A stretch of DNA of 64,000 bases, taken from positions 1 through 64,000 of the forward strand of contig JANXRG010000112.1 of the NCBI GenBank assembly GCA_025353105.1. The letters are read 5' to 3'. The stretch comes from Verrucomicrobiota bacterium (GTDB taxonomy: Bacteria > Verrucomicrobiota > Verrucomicrobiia > Chthoniobacterales > SZAS-18). Of this stretch, positions 1-9,384 are shown piece by piece. Position numbers and translations under genes: made by a program. The notes beneath the pieces were generated by a model that saw only the letters and a program-made list of their open reading frames with translations, was not told the origin of the DNA and ran no database searches. The first letter of the stretch is position 1; the number at the start of each line of letters is the position of its first letter.

Positions 1-284
1 GGCAATTCGCGCATTCGCTTTGTAGTATTTTTATTTTCGATAACCGTTTTAAACCAACCTTCCTTTAAATAAGCTTTACTCACAATTTTTTTCGCTGTTC
101 TTACTGCGATGTTTAAATCTTCCACATTTTGATTGGCTTCATACAATTTCAAAAAACCCTTTACAATTCTGAAATTAATATCAGTGTATAAAGTTTTATC
201 AATGGGTGGAGCTCCCCATTTGGCGCGGTCTACAGCCGTTAACGTAAAATATTTTTCGGGCTTTATTGTTTTTGAATTATCGGC
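1..284 (-). other. AT-rich foreign segment carrying an open, two-ended fragment of a YyaL-like protein
   Basis: This stretch is far more AT-rich than everything after it. On the minus strand one frame stays open from the junction near 285 to the window edge. It reads as a helical-repeat protein fragment with motifs such as KWGAPPIDKTLYTDINFRIV and LNIAVRTAKKIVSKAY. The pattern recalls the C-terminal six-hairpin region of thioredoxin-domain (DUF255/YyaL) proteins, where a (L)YTDWN-type motif precedes repeated helices; that assignment is tentative. Codon use (AAA, ATT, TTA) suits a low-GC organism such as a Bacteroidota member. The frame continues from the rnd start by what looks like chance, so I read the join as an assembly chimera. 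Confidence 0.45.
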
Positions 285-419
285 AAGGACCTCGATTTGC
301 ACGAGGCAGAGTTTCTCGCGGTAGCAATGGAGGCTGTCCGCCTCCGTGTCGATCGCGATGCGGGGTGCTTCTGCCAGGCGGGGCAGGTAGGAGGCAAGTT
401 CTTCAGCGGTGGCGATCAT
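285..419 (-). CDS. rnd: ribonuclease D, N-terminal part only (broken at chimeric junction)
   Basis: The first ~45 codons match the start of RNase D, a 3'-5' exoribonuclease of tRNA maturation from the DEDD superfamily. The protein starts MIATAEELASYLPRL and reaches the first exonuclease motif, IAIDTEADSLHCYREKLCLV, which contains the metal-binding DxE pair. After QIE the sequence changes abruptly to AT-rich foreign codons, so the catalytic core and the HRDC domain are missing. The ATG at 419 is preceded by AGGGAAA, a reasonable ribosome-binding site. The gene follows rho on the same strand, separated only by the 241-bp repeat element. The exact end of true rnd sequence (280-300) is uncertain. 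Confidence 0.7.
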
Positions 420-430
420 GTCGGTTTCCC

Positions 431-671
431 TAGGAGCCTGTTGAAGTACTGGCACGGCCCAAGCGACGCTCGCCTTCCGGGTTGCGCCGCTTTTTGGATT
501 GGGCGGTGTCGCCGCGCTCGGGCAGGATCGCAAAGAGCCGGAGCGGAGCGAAGACAGGTTCGCAGACTTTCCTTACAATAATACGGGACAATCCAGCCGC
601 TTCGCGCGCTCCGTGCCCAAGCCAAAAATCGATTGCAACGCGGGTCATGCCAGTACTCCAAAAAGCTCCTA
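431..671. repeat. 241-bp MITE-like palindromic element between rho and rnd
   Basis: The two ends are imperfect inverted repeats: TAGGAGCCTGTTGAAGTACT on the left, and TAGGAGCTTTTTGGAGTACT when the right end is read on minus. Similarity continues inward (GTTGCGCCGCTTTTTGGATT against GTTGCAATCGATTTTTGGCT), giving arms of roughly 80 bases. The right terminus supplies the rho stop codon (TAG, 669-671). The left terminus lies 12 bases before the rnd start. A half copy sits at 5936. The 72- and 81-codon minus ORFs inside it look like chance frames. It resembles a non-autonomous miniature element or an intergenic palindromic repeat; no transposase is present. Confidence 0.7.
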
Positions 672-2099
672 AGTCCCCCGCAAGCCGGCCAGCAGCAGCT
701 CCGCGTTGGTGCGGGTGGCTTGAATGTTGTGGATCAAAACTTCCATCGCCTCAATGGCGGGAATTTGGGAAAGCTGTTTTCGCAGCGCCGCGACCAGCGC
801 GAATTCGTCGGGGTGAAACAAGAGCTCGTCCCGCCGCGTGCCGGATTGCGTGACGTGGATTGCCGGAAAGAGCCGCTTGTCGGAGAGCGATCGGTCGAGA
901 TGAATCTCCATGTTTCCGGTCCCTTTAAACTCTTCGAAAATCACCTCGTCCATCCGGCTGCCGGTGTCGACGAGGCAGGTCGCGAGAATCGTCAGGCTGC
1001 CGCCCTCTTCGGTGTTGCGCGCCGCGCCAAAGAATTTTTTTGGCTTACCCAGGGCCTTCGCGTCAAGCCCGCCCGACATGATGCGGCCCTTGCCGGATTG
1101 CAGATTGTTGAAGGCGCGGGCCAGGCGCGTGAGGCTGTCGAGCAGCACCACCACCGGCCGGCCGAGTTCGACCAGTCGCTTTGCGCGTTCGGCCACGAGG
1201 TCGGCCACCTGCGCGTGACGTGCGATCGGTTCGTCGAACGTGGAGCTGTAAATCTCCGCGCCCTGTACCTCGCGTCGGAAATCGGTGACTTCCTCGGGCC
1301 GCTCATCGATCAACAGCAAAATGAGCGAGACGTCGGGCGAGCCAACGGCGATGGAACGCGCGATTTCCTTGAGCATCACGGTTTTGCCGACCCGCGGCGG
1401 CGCGAGAATCAGGCCGCGCTGGCCGCAGCCGAGCGTCGACAGCAGGTCGATCGCGCGGCCCGTCACGCTCGGGTACTTCGGCGTCTCGAGGATCAGCCGC
1501 TGGTTGGGGAACAACGGCGTGAGCTGATCAAAATGCGTCGGCGTCTGCCATTGGCTGATCGGGACGCCTTCGATCGAGGTGATGCGATCGAGGACCAGTG
1601 GCTTCTCGCCGCCGCCGCGTCCGGCTCGCAGCCAACAACGAACGCGCAGGCCGGGCCGGAGCCCGGCGCCCTTCACCAGCGCCGGTGAAATGGAAGCGTC
1701 CTCCGGGCACGGCATGAAATTGAAGGCCGGCCAGCGCAACACCGCGGCGGAATTGGGGCTGTCGGCCGCTTGATCGACCATGCCCTCGGCCTCCACCGCC
1801 ACTCCGTTGGTGAGGTACGCGCGGGCGAGGTCGGTCACGAGGGCGTGACGCGGGCGCGGCGGAAAGTTCCGAAGGTGAAAATGTTCACCCCATTCCAGCA
1901 ATTGAGCCGTTCCGGCCTGCTGGAGCTCATTGAGGCTGACCGTGGTTGGTGGCACCCCGGCGGGCGGCGCGGTGGGAGCACCGGCGTTCGCGGTGGACGG
2001 ATCGATTTCGGTGGTCACGGGTCGGGAAAAATTGGGCAGCAAACGCGCGCCCGGGTCGGGCTTCGCGTGGAAAAAGGGGCGCCGGCGGTCGGCGATCAT
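669..2099 (-). CDS. rho: transcription termination factor Rho
   Basis: This is a hexameric RNA-dependent ATPase that terminates transcription. It has 476 residues, longer than the ~420 of E. coli, because of a Pro/Ala-rich N-terminal extension. The RecA-like core is clear: Walker A APPRVGKT (about residues 233-240), Walker [16 protein letters not shown], and the Q-loop/secondary RNA site [20 protein letters not shown]. The N-terminal cold-shock-like RNA-binding domain (about 100-170) is divergent. It starts 10 bases after the coaE stop, so the two are probably co-transcribed. No strong Shine-Dalgarno precedes the ATG, and a GTG at residue 28 is an alternative start. Its stop codon lies inside the repeat element. 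Confidence 0.95.
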   Translation of the reverse strand: MIADRRRPFFHAKPDPGARLLPNFSRPVTTEIDPSTANAGAPTAPPAGVPPTTVSLNELQQAGTAQLLEWGEHFHLRNFPPRPRHALVTDLARAYLTNGVAVEAEGMVDQAADSPNSAAVLRWPAFNFMPCPEDASISPALVKGAGLRPGLRVRCWLRAGRGGGEKPLVLDRITSIEGVPISQWQTPTHFDQLTPLFPNQRLILETPKYPSVTGRAIDLLSTLGCGQRGLILAPPRVGKTVMLKEIARSIAVGSPDVSLILLLIDERPEEVTDFRREVQGAEIYSSTFDEPIARHAQVADLVAERAKRLVELGRPVVVLLDSLTRLARAFNNLQSGKGRIMSGGLDAKALGKPKKFFGAARNTEEGGSLTILATCLVDTGSRMDEVIFEEFKGTGNMEIHLDRSLSDKRLFPAIHVTQSGTRRDELLFHPDEFALVAALRKQLSQIPAIEAMEVLIHNIQATRTNAELLLAGLRGT

Positions 2100-2109
2100 G
2101 CGGGTCGGA

Positions 2110-2736
2110 TCAGCGGGCAGAGAGCCGCAGATGCGCGACCAGAAGATTCACCTGTGCTTCGAGAGCGGATGGAGTGCTGTCGTTCCAAATCAAATGCTGG
2201 CAGCGGGAGATTTTTTCGGCGAGAGGCAACTGGCTCGCGATGATTTTGCGAGCCACCGTTTCGTCCAATCGCCGGATTTCCGTGAGGCGGCGGAGCTGGG
2301 TTTCGAAGCGGCACCCGACCACCACTACTCGGTCGAGTAAAACCTCCGCGCCGGTTTCGTAAAGGAGCGGAATATCAACCAGTAAAACGGAGGTTGACCC
2401 GGAATGCAAATTTTCTTCCACCAACGCCCGCCAGGCCGTCCGGATGCGGGGGTGCAGAATTCGCTCCAGCCCCCGGCGCTGGTCGTCGTCGTGAAAGACG
2501 ATCTTGCGCAATGCCGGGCGGTCGACCTGCCCACCCGGGCCCACGACCGACGGGCCGAAGACCCGCTCGAGTTCGCGTCGAACGTCCGCATCGTCATCGA
2601 CCAGGCGCCGGGCCTCCGCGTCGGCGTCAAACACGCGGGCCGCCAAGCCGGCCGCGAGTTGTTTGGTGACGGTGGTTTTGCCCGAGGCGATTCCACCGGT
2701 GATGGCGACGACCATGGCGACTGGGTGTCGGGGCAC
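2110..2736 (-). CDS. coaE: dephospho-CoA kinase
   Basis: This enzyme catalyses the last step of coenzyme A synthesis, phosphorylating the 3'-hydroxyl of dephospho-CoA in the cytoplasm. The P-loop GGIASGKT is near the N-terminus, followed by the family motifs FDADAEARRLVD, ILHPRIR (CoA-binding lid region) and VDIPLLYETGAE. The length (208 residues) is normal. Either M1 or M8 (MVVAITGG, at 2715) could be the start; M8 places the P-loop at the more usual distance. It lies 24 bases downstream of the UDP-glucuronate decarboxylase gene and 10 bases upstream of rho, in one minus-strand run. Confidence 0.95.
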   Translation of the reverse strand: MPRHPVAMVVAITGGIASGKTTVTKQLAAGLAARVFDADAEARRLVDDDADVRRELERVFGPSVVGPGGQVDRPALRKIVFHDDDQRRGLERILHPRIRTAWRALVEENLHSGSTSVLLVDIPLLYETGAEVLLDRVVVVGCRFETQLRRLTEIRRLDETVARKIIASQLPLAEKISRCQHLIWNDSTPSALEAQVNLLVAHLRLSAR

Positions 2737-2760
2737 GGGACGTTCCGCGCGGAAACGTGG

Positions 2761-3762
2761 TCACCCCTTGGCGAACGCGTCAAGCTGATCGGTTTGCGTG
2801 CGAAAATATTCGATCGTCTCGCGGATGCCGACCTCGAAATCGACCTTCGGTTCCCAGCCGAGCACCTGGCGCGCGCGGCCTATGTCCGGCTGGCGCACCT
2901 TGGGGTCGTCCACCGGGAGCGGATGAAATTCCATCGCCGACCTGGTCCCGGTGATGCGAATGATGTGCCGGCCGAATTCCTCGATCGTCATCTCGCGCGG
3001 GTTGCCGATGTTCACCGGCTCGTGGAAATCAGATTGCGAGAGTCGGAAGATGCCGTCGATGAGATCACTGACGTAACAGAAGCTGCGCGTCTGTTTGCCG
3101 TCGCCAAAGATCGTCAGCGGCTTTCCCGTCAGCGCCTGGCCGATGAACGCCGGCACCACGCGGCCGTCCCGCAAGCGCATCCGCGGTCCGTAGGTGTTGA
3201 AAATGCGAACGATTTTCGTGTCGACCTTGTGGTAGCGGTGATACGCCATCGTCATCGCCTCGGCGAAGCGCTTGGCCTCGTCGTACACCCCGCGCGGCCC
3301 GATGGGATTGACGTTGCCCCAGTAGTCCTCCTTTTGCGGGTGGACGAGCGGGTCGCCGTAGCATTCGGACGTCGAGGCGAGCAGGTATTTCGCGCCCTTG
3401 GCCTTCGCGAGACCGAGTGAGTTGTGCGTGCCGAGCGCGCCGACCTTCAAGGTGGGAATCGGCAGCTCGAGGTAGTCGATCGGACTCGCCGGCGACGCGA
3501 AATGAAAGACAAAATCCACGCGACCCGGCACGAAGATGTACTGCGTGACGTCGTGCTTGATGAAACGGAAACGCTCGTTGCCGGCCAGATGCCCGATGTT
3601 GCGCGTGTTACCGGTGATCAAGTTGTCGATCGCCACCACGCAATGCCCCTCCGCGAGCAGACGATCGGTGAGGTGCGAACCGAGGAATCCGCTACCGCCC
3701 GTGACGACGGTGATGGGACGATCACGGGAGACTTCCGGATGAAAGAGGGAGGCTTGGGACAT
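2761..3762 (-). CDS. UDP-glucuronate decarboxylase (UDP-xylose synthase type SDR)
   Basis: This is an extended short-chain dehydrogenase that decarboxylates UDP-glucuronate to UDP-xylose for surface polysaccharide. It has the NAD-binding glycine motif [10 protein letters not shown], the catalytic segment [20 protein letters not shown], and the YDEAK form of the YxxxK pair, all typical of the UXS family. The ORF track runs to 3996, but those upstream codons overlap the sugar transferase and look non-coding. The ATG at 3762 (MSQASLF) puts the Rossmann fold about 20 residues in and gives a normal 333-residue protein. The neighbour at 3840, a polyprenyl-phosphate sugar transferase, fits an exopolysaccharide role. 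Confidence 0.9.
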   Translation of the reverse strand: MSQASLFHPEVSRDRPITVVTGGSGFLGSHLTDRLLAEGHCVVAIDNLITGNTRNIGHLAGNERFRFIKHDVTQYIFVPGRVDFVFHFASPASPIDYLELPIPTLKVGALGTHNSLGLAKAKGAKYLLASTSECYGDPLVHPQKEDYWGNVNPIGPRGVYDEAKRFAEAMTMAYHRYHKVDTKIVRIFNTYGPRMRLRDGRVVPAFIGQALTGKPLTIFGDGKQTRSFCYVSDLIDGIFRLSQSDFHEPVNIGNPREMTIEEFGRHIIRITGTRSAMEFHPLPVDDPKVRQPDIGRARQVLGWEPKVDFEVGIRETIEYFRTQTDQLDAFAKG

Positions 3763-3839
3763 GGGCAGCGCTGATCTAGACTTGGCGGCCCCGGGAAGCC
3801 AGTGAAATCCGGGCAGGAGCGGTGCCGGCCGCGATATTT

Positions 3840-5231
3840 TCAGCGCGCGCCGAGACCCGACAACACCACCGGGATCGTGCGCAGGAGAATCTTGATGTCG
3901 AGCCAGAGGGACCAGGTGTCGATGTAGGCCAGATCCAGCCGCACCCATTCGTCGAAGCTCGTGATCTCGTTGCGGCCGCTGATCTGCCACAGGCACGTCA
4001 GGCCCGGCGGCACACTCAACCGCCGCCGCTGCGCACGGGATTCGATGCGCGCGATTTCGTCAAGCGGCAGCGGGCGCGGACCCACCAGGCTCATTTCCCC
4101 CCGCAGCACATTGTAGAGCTGCGGCAGCTCATCGAGACTCGTGGTGCGAAGCCAGTGACCGAAGCGCGTCACGCGCGGGTCGCTGTCCACCTTGAACACG
4201 GGCCCCTCCATCTTGTTCAGCTCGACCAGCGCGGTCTTCCGCATCTCCGCGTCCACGACCATGGAGCGGAATTTGTACATCGTAAACGGCCGACCGTGCA
4301 GGCCGCCGCGTTGCTGCCGGAAAAGGACCGGGCCGCGCGAGCTGACCCGGATGGCGATCGCGACGGCGAGGAATACCGGCGAGAGCAACCCGAGCCCGGC
4401 GACCGAGCCCACGATGTCGAGCACGCGCTTCGCCAGCAGCTCCCACGAGGCGTCGGACGTCGTGCGAAACACCAGCATGGGGTGCTCGCCCAGCATGTCG
4501 AAGGTCGGCCGCGCGATCGCCGTGCGGATGAAATCGGCCATCATCCAGGCCTCAACCCCTTCCGTTTCGCACGCCTCAATCGCGGCTTGCACGCGATCGA
4601 GCTGGCCGTGCGCCGCCGCGAAAATCACCCGGGTGACGGAATGGCGGTGCAGCAATTCTGCCAGCTCGGACAACGGTTCGGCGGAGATGTCGAATCGTCC
4701 GACGACCTGGAGTTGCAGTTTTTGCGCGACGGTGAAGGACGCCACCAGGCGCTCCATGTCCTCCGGCAGGCCCGCGAGGAGGACGGGCTCGCTCAGCTTG
4801 CCATGGGCGGCGAGATGGCTCGCGCGCATGCGGAAGAAATAATCCTTGGCCAGCAGCAGCAGCGTACCACCGAGCACGAAGAGAATCAGCACGGACCGGC
4901 TCGGCAACTCGAGCCGGAGGAACATCACGCAAACCCCCACCAGCAAACCGAGCCACACGAGTGCGCGCAAGATCTGGCTGAGCGAGCGTCCTGGATTCTT
5001 TTGCAGCGGGTGCTGGTAGAATCCCTGCATGCCGAGAAACAGCGGACCAAACGGCACGATGATCAGGACCATCCAAAGATGCCGTGAGAAGGGCGGAATC
5101 TGGACTTCGAGGTTGAACCATTCCGTCCAGGCCGTGCGCAAGGTATGCGCACCCCAGAACGCGAGCAGGAGCAGCGCCGCGTCAAGGATCTGCTGCAACA
5201 GGTTGTTGATCTCCTGCTTTTGGCGGAACAT
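3840..5231 (-). CDS. exopolysaccharide polyprenyl glycosylphosphotransferase (initiating sugar transferase)
   Basis: This integral membrane enzyme moves a sugar-1-phosphate onto undecaprenyl phosphate to start a polysaccharide repeat unit. The N-terminal half has several hydrophobic segments (for example [25 protein letters not shown]) and a CoA-binding-like fold. The C-terminal half is the WbaP/bacterial sugar-transferase domain, with [55 protein letters not shown] and [15 protein letters not shown]. The ATG at 5231 ([10 protein letters not shown]) is chosen over the longer ORF start, which would overlap aroD. It is 463 residues long. It lies upstream of the UDP-xylose synthase on the same strand. 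Confidence 0.92.
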   Translation of the reverse strand: MFRQKQEINNLLQQILDAALLLLAFWGAHTLRTAWTEWFNLEVQIPPFSRHLWMVLIIVPFGPLFLGMQGFYQHPLQKNPGRSLSQILRALVWLGLLVGVCVMFLRLELPSRSVLILFVLGGTLLLLAKDYFFRMRASHLAAHGKLSEPVLLAGLPEDMERLVASFTVAQKLQLQVVGRFDISAEPLSELAELLHRHSVTRVIFAAAHGQLDRVQAAIEACETEGVEAWMMADFIRTAIARPTFDMLGEHPMLVFRTTSDASWELLAKRVLDIVGSVAGLGLLSPVFLAVAIAIRVSSRGPVLFRQQRGGLHGRPFTMYKFRSMVVDAEMRKTALVELNKMEGPVFKVDSDPRVTRFGHWLRTTSLDELPQLYNVLRGEMSLVGPRPLPLDEIARIESRAQRRRLSVPPGLTCLWQISGRNEITSFDEWVRLDLAYIDTWSLWLDIKILLRTIPVVLSGLGAR

Positions 5232-5254
5232 CGCCCGCAAGTAATACCCACATT

Positions 5255-5938
5255 TTGAAAAAGACAAAGCATCCACTCCGATCCGCGGTCCTGGTCGGGA
5301 CGGTGCACGACGCACTCTCGCTCCGTCGGGCCCTCCGGCTGGCGACCTTGCCTGCGCCGCCCGACTGGCTCGAGATTCGCCTCGATGCGATCGTGCCTCC
5401 GGCCGAGGCGTGGACTCAGCTGCGGCGCCGTCCGCTCTTGCTCACGGTACGGACCGCTGCCGAGGGCGGGAAGCGCCGCCTGAGCGGGGCCGAGCGGCAA
5501 CAATTGTTTCTCGAGCACCTGCCCCACGCGAGCCATCTCGATCTGGAAATCGCCTCGTTGCGGGAACTTCGCGCGGTACACACGGCGGCCCGACGCGCGG
5601 GGGTGGGCCTCGTCGCGTCGTTCCATGATTTTAACGGCACCCCGACGCTTCGGCGGCTGAAGGCGCTCGCCGATCGCGCCGTTTTTGCCGGAGCGGTGGT
5701 GCTGAAGGTGGCTACGACCACCGACAACGCGGCGGCGCTCGCTCGGCTCGTTCAATTCGTCGGCACCGAGAAACGTCTCCCGATTGCCGCCATGGGCATG
5801 GGTCGCTTGGGGCGCGTCTCGCGCCTCATGCTGGCGGCGGTGGGGTCCATTTTGAATTACGTCAGCCTTGGTCCGCCGGCGGCCTCGGGCCAGTGGCCGG
5901 CCGCGCTATTCCGGCGGCGCCTCGCGGAGTTGCGGTAG
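5255..5938 (+). CDS. aroD: type I 3-dehydroquinate dehydratase
   Basis: This shikimate-pathway enzyme converts 3-dehydroquinate to 3-dehydroshikimate through a Schiff base. The catalytic histidine is in VASFHDF, the Schiff-base lysine in AVVLKVATTTDN, and the C-terminal substrate-binding segment is AAMGMGRLGRVSRLM. The length of 227 residues suits the family. The only early start is TTG at 5255 (MKKTKHP), 23 bases from the divergent sugar-transferase start, so each promoter must lie in the other's 5' coding region or the true start is internal. The TAG stop is shared with the half repeat at 5936. Confidence 0.9.
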   Translation: MKKTKHPLRSAVLVGTVHDALSLRRALRLATLPAPPDWLEIRLDAIVPPAEAWTQLRRRPLLLTVRTAAEGGKRRLSGAERQQLFLEHLPHASHLDLEIASLRELRAVHTAARRAGVGLVASFHDFNGTPTLRRLKALADRAVFAGAVVLKVATTTDNAAALARLVQFVGTEKRLPIAAMGMGRLGRVSRLMLAAVGSILNYVSLGPPAASGQWPAALFRRRLAELR

Positions 5939-5978
5939 GAGCCTGTTGAAATACTGACATCGCCCGCGTTGCCAGGGC
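5936..5978 (+). repeat. half copy of the 241-bp element at the aroD stop codon
   Basis: TAGGAGCCTGTTGAAATACT here matches the left terminus at 431 with one difference in 20 bases. The following GACATCGCCCGCGTTGCC resembles the inner sequence of the right arm (GGCATGACCCGCGTTGC). The initial TAG is the aroD stop. No partner arm is visible before the next gene at 6003, so this is a solo end or a truncated copy. Confidence 0.65.
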
Positions 5979-6002
5979 GGCGGCCGCGCGGATATTCGGG
6001 TG

Positions 6003-6611
6003 ATGAAATTGCCCGAAAAGGTCCCCGTGATGGTGCTCCCGGGTTCGTCGTTGTTTCCCCACGCGATGCTGCCGCTGTTCATCTTTGAACCGCGCTATCG
6101 CGCCATGTTGCAGAGTGCGCTCGAGACCGACCGGATGTTCTGCATCGCGATGGTGCGGCCCGGCGTCGAGGACTGGGTGAATTCCGAGGATTTTCATCAC
6201 GTGGCCGGGATTGGCCTGGTGCGGGCGTGCGTCGGCCGGGAGGACGGCACCTCCAATCTGGTCCTGCAGGGACTGGCGCGCGTGCGCTTCCAGGGTTTCA
6301 CGCGGACGGATCCGTTTTACGTTGCGCGGATTGAGGAGATCCCCTCGATCCCGGCGGAAGATCCAGTCGCCGACGCCCTGGCGGCAAAGGCGCGCGAGCT
6401 CTGCCGGCGATTCAAGGAGCGCGATCTCGAACTGCCGGCGCAGTTGGAGCAGTACCTCGCGCAAATCCACGAGCCCGGCGTGCTCGCGGATGTGATCGCG
6501 AACACGTTTGTCGGCGACGCGGCGGAGCGACAGCGCCTGCTCGAGCAGGCCGAGGAGGGCCGGCGCCTGCGGATGCTGATCAAGTGTCTCAAACGCGAAC
6601 TCAACGACTGA
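6003..6611 (+). CDS. Lon-protease substrate-binding (LON N-terminal) domain protein
   Basis: This is a stand-alone PUA-like LON domain protein of 202 residues with no ATPase or protease domain. The signature is at the start: VMVLPGSSLFPHAMLPLFIF, then EPRYRAML, with a later GIGLVRACVG turn and the helical tail typical of PF02190 proteins. Such proteins are common beside housekeeping genes, and their molecular role is not settled. The ATG at 6003 directly follows a GTG at 6000; either could initiate. It follows aroD with only the half repeat between. Confidence 0.85.
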   Translation: MKLPEKVPVMVLPGSSLFPHAMLPLFIFEPRYRAMLQSALETDRMFCIAMVRPGVEDWVNSEDFHHVAGIGLVRACVGREDGTSNLVLQGLARVRFQGFTRTDPFYVARIEEIPSIPAEDPVADALAAKARELCRRFKERDLELPAQLEQYLAQIHEPGVLADVIANTFVGDAAERQRLLEQAEEGRRLRMLIKCLKRELND

Positions 6612-6662
6612 ACCGTCCGGCCGGCGCGGTGATTGGCGTTTTTGGCGCGATACGCTTCCTTC

Positions 6663-6743
6663 ATGGATGGCACCCAGCATCCCCGCACCGAAGAGCGAGG
6701 CGATGATCGAGAGTTCCGGCGCTACGTGATTGCCGATCCGTAA
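6663..6743 (+). CDS. possible 26-codon ORF of unknown function
   Basis: A short ATG-TAA frame (MDGTQHPRTEERGDDREFRR then YVIADP) lies in the 183-base gap between the LON-domain gene and adenine deaminase. The product would be very polar. There is no clear ribosome-binding site, and I recognise no family. It may be chance. Confidence 0.2.
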   Translation: MDGTQHPRTEERGDDREFRRYVIADP

Positions 6744-6794
6744 CCATGCATCACTTCGGGCTTGCTTCGAATTTCGAATTTCCTCTTTAGCCAG

Positions 6795-8600
6795 CTACCG
6801 CGCCTCAAACATCGGCAGTTGCGTCATCTGCGGCACGAGCACGAGGCCTTTGTCCGTGATGCGGATTTCGGGAATCACCGAGAGAGGAATCAAGTTAAAG
6901 CCCATGAACGGCAGCGTGCAGCCCAGCTCGGCCCACGCTTTCTTTAGTTCAGTCGTCTCGGCGGCGACCATAGTCGCGCGCTTATCCGACAACAGGCCGG
7001 CGATGGGCAGCTCTACCATCGCGAGCAACTTACCCCCGCGCACGACGCACACGCCGCCCTGCGCTTTTCGCAGTGCCTCCACCGCAATGCGCATGTCCGC
7101 TTCATTGTCGCCCGCCACAATCAAATTGTGTGAGTCGTGCCCAACGGTGCTCGCGACCGCGCCATCGTGCAGTCCGAAATCCTGCAGCACGCCGCGCGCG
7201 CTACCGCCATTGAGACCGTGTCGCTCGATCACGGTGACAAAACACAAACGGTGTTCAGCGCAAAGCGAGGACCAGTCTGCCGGCTTTGCTTTCAACTCAA
7301 TCGCCGAATGGAAAAGGATGATGCCAGGCAGCGCCGTGCGGATCGCATGCAGTGTGCCTGGACTGGACGGCAGCGCCGGCAGCAACGCGGGCGTCGCGGG
7401 CATTTTCACCGTTTCATACGCGGGACGCGGATAGACATAGCGTTTACTCAACGCCGCCTCGAGGAGCGCGGTCGGTCGGCGCGATTCAACCATCAACTCG
7501 CCGCCGTACCAGGTATTCTGCACCTGGAGATCGTCGTTGAGGAGGACCAGATCCGCGCGGCGTCCGCCGCCGAGTCCGCCGATTTCCCCGTCCATCGCAT
7601 AGCGCGTCGCCGGATGCAGCGAACCCATGCTCCACGCGGTCTCGCGCTTGATGCCATGGGTGATCGCCTCGCGGACGACCCAATCCATCCCGAACGAAAA
7701 GACGTCGTCCGCATCGCGATCGTCCGTGCAGACGCAGACACGCTTCGAATTCGCGCCGAGTTCCGTCACGGCCTTGATCGCGAGCGGCAGGCTGTGCCAC
7801 GGCGTCGTGGGCGGCCCGCCGCGCAAGAACACCCAGAGGCCCGCCTCGAGAAAATCATCGGCAATGTCGCGGTCGATCGCCTCGTGCGTATCGGTGATGC
7901 CGCTCGCCGCGTACGCCGCGACAAATTCACGGCCGTAGATGTGGCCGCAGACCGGGCGCCCTCGCTTGAGCGCCGCGGCGAGGATGGCATGGCTGCGCTC
8001 GTCACCCATCACAACCGGCACGAAGTCCATCTTCTCGCCGAGCGCCACCGCCTCGGGCCAGCGATCGAAGAGCGCGCCGATCTTTGCCGCAGTGAGGTCG
8101 CCGCCGGCGGTCTCCAACTCGGGAGTGGTCGCCGGCACGGTGCTGGGCACGGTCAGGAAAACGCTGAGCGGCGCCTGCCGCGCGTCCTCGAGCATCCATT
8201 CGATGCCCCGCACGTCGAGCACGTTGCCGATTTCGTGGCTGTCGCAGAAAATCGTCGTGGTGCCATTGAGCAACGCCGCCTCCGCGTATGCGCACGCGGT
8301 CATCATGCTGCTTTCAATGTGGACGTGGGGATCGCACAGTCCGGGCGCGATGACCCCGCCGCGCGCGTCGTAAAACCGGACCCCACCGGACTTCGTGCAC
8401 GATCCGGCCGGCTTCAACGCGGCGATGCGACCGCGCGTGACCCACACCTCGCGCTCGGCCAGAGTCCGTTCGGTATAAGTCGAGAGAAGACGCGCACCGG
8501 TGATTACGAGATCGGGTTTTTCGCGCCCCGACGCCACGTCGGCGAGATGCCGCGTGACTTCGTGCAGCGGCGGAACGGAAAGACGCGTGATGTTTTCCAT
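6795..8600 (-). CDS. ade: adenine deaminase
   Basis: This metal-dependent amidohydrolase converts adenine to hypoxanthine in purine salvage. The 601-residue protein shows the urease-superfamily metal motif [12 protein letters not shown] (about residues 80-90). It also has [17 protein letters not shown] and a C-terminal adenine-deaminase domain with [24 protein letters not shown] and the terminal [11 protein letters not shown]. The ATG at 8600 (MENITRLS) is preferred to the upstream ORF start at 8666, whose extra 22 residues are Ser/Pro-rich and outside the family length. The gene stands alone. Confidence 0.93.
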   Translation of the reverse strand: MENITRLSVPPLHEVTRHLADVASGREKPDLVITGARLLSTYTERTLAEREVWVTRGRIAALKPAGSCTKSGGVRFYDARGGVIAPGLCDPHVHIESSMMTACAYAEAALLNGTTTIFCDSHEIGNVLDVRGIEWMLEDARQAPLSVFLTVPSTVPATTPELETAGGDLTAAKIGALFDRWPEAVALGEKMDFVPVVMGDERSHAILAAALKRGRPVCGHIYGREFVAAYAASGITDTHEAIDRDIADDFLEAGLWVFLRGGPPTTPWHSLPLAIKAVTELGANSKRVCVCTDDRDADDVFSFGMDWVVREAITHGIKRETAWSMGSLHPATRYAMDGEIGGLGGGRRADLVLLNDDLQVQNTWYGGELMVESRRPTALLEAALSKRYVYPRPAYETVKMPATPALLPALPSSPGTLHAIRTALPGIILFHSAIELKAKPADWSSLCAEHRLCFVTVIERHGLNGGSARGVLQDFGLHDGAVASTVGHDSHNLIVAGDNEADMRIAVEALRKAQGGVCVVRGGKLLAMVELPIAGLLSDKRATMVAAETTELKKAWAELGCTLPFMGFNLIPLSVIPEIRITDKGLVLVPQMTQLPMFEAR

Positions 8601-8769
8601 GGAAACGGGAGTCGAAGGTCGAGGAGACTGGAAGCTAGGCGATAGTTCCCGGGGGCAGGGGGACAATCGAGGGCCAGCATGTCAATGCAAAGCGTTGCGA
8701 GTCGACTATGACTAAGGCATTTCCCGGATTCCTGCCCCTTCCGTGAGCTCCGTGTGAAAACCGCCAAAA

Positions 8770-9384
8770 TCACGATCTCCCCACCAACTCGCCGACCGTC
8801 CGTCCCGCCTCGGCCGTCGCAAAGGGGACCGGCGCATCGTCATCCTCGGCCTTGTGCGCCGGCGCGCCGCCGCCGGTCGGCGGACGGTCCAGGCGCAGGT
8901 CGCCGTCGTCGTCGCCGCCCCGGCCGCTGTCGTCGTCCCCCACCGGCACCCGAACAAATGGATCGATAAAGTGATCCAGCGCGATGAACAACGCCTTCGC
9001 GTGGCGCGCGATCAACACGCCGAGGAACGGCGCCGGAAGTCCCGTGGCCACGAGCAGCACCGGCGTCGAGACGTCGCAATAGTACTCGAGGAAGATGTAG
9101 GTAATGAGCGCCACCGAGACGACAAACCCAAAATTCAAAACCCAGAGCGAGAACAGGAAATAGCCGGGCTCGCGTTCATAAGGGAAGCCGCAGCGGGGGC
9201 AGCCGTCGAGCGGCGTAAACCAATCCATGACGCTGCGCGTCCGCCAGGCTGGTATAAAAAGCGGACTGCGCCCGCACACCGGGCATTTCAAACGCAGGGC
9301 GCGCCAAAGGAAAATAAGCGCCAGCCGGAACGTCCGCGGTTCCGGCGTCGAGTCGCCATGCCAGCCGTTGGCCATGGCAGCCAA
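8770..9384 (-). CDS. DUF983 family zinc-ribbon membrane protein
   Basis: A double CPxCG zinc-ribbon (LKCPVCGRSPLF and DGCPRCGFPYEREPGYF) is followed by two membrane segments (FSLWVLNFGFVVSVALITYI and VLLVATGLPAPFLGVLIA). This is the standard DUF983 arrangement, and its function is unknown. After about residue 140 there is an unusual hydrophilic, Asp/Gly-rich tail (VGDDDSGRGGDDDGD) of some 60 residues that the family normally lacks. M1 and M4 are both possible starts. Confidence 0.8.
   Translation of the reverse strand: MAAMANGWHGDSTPEPRTFRLALIFLWRALRLKCPVCGRSPLFIPAWRTRSVMDWFTPLDGCPRCGFPYEREPGYFLFSLWVLNFGFVVSVALITYIFLEYYCDVSTPVLLVATGLPAPFLGVLIARHAKALFIALDHFIDPFVRVPVGDDDSGRGGDDDGDLRLDRPPTGGGAPAHKAEDDDAPVPFATAEAGRTVGELVGRS

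Noticed and set aside
633-1688. Long plus-strand ORF (351 codons) opposite rho
   Set aside because: It is the antisense shadow of a certain gene with high GC; no family resemblance.
3822-5087. 421-codon plus ORF opposite the sugar transferase
   Set aside because: Gln/Arg/His-rich shadow frame with no domain; the minus gene explains the region.
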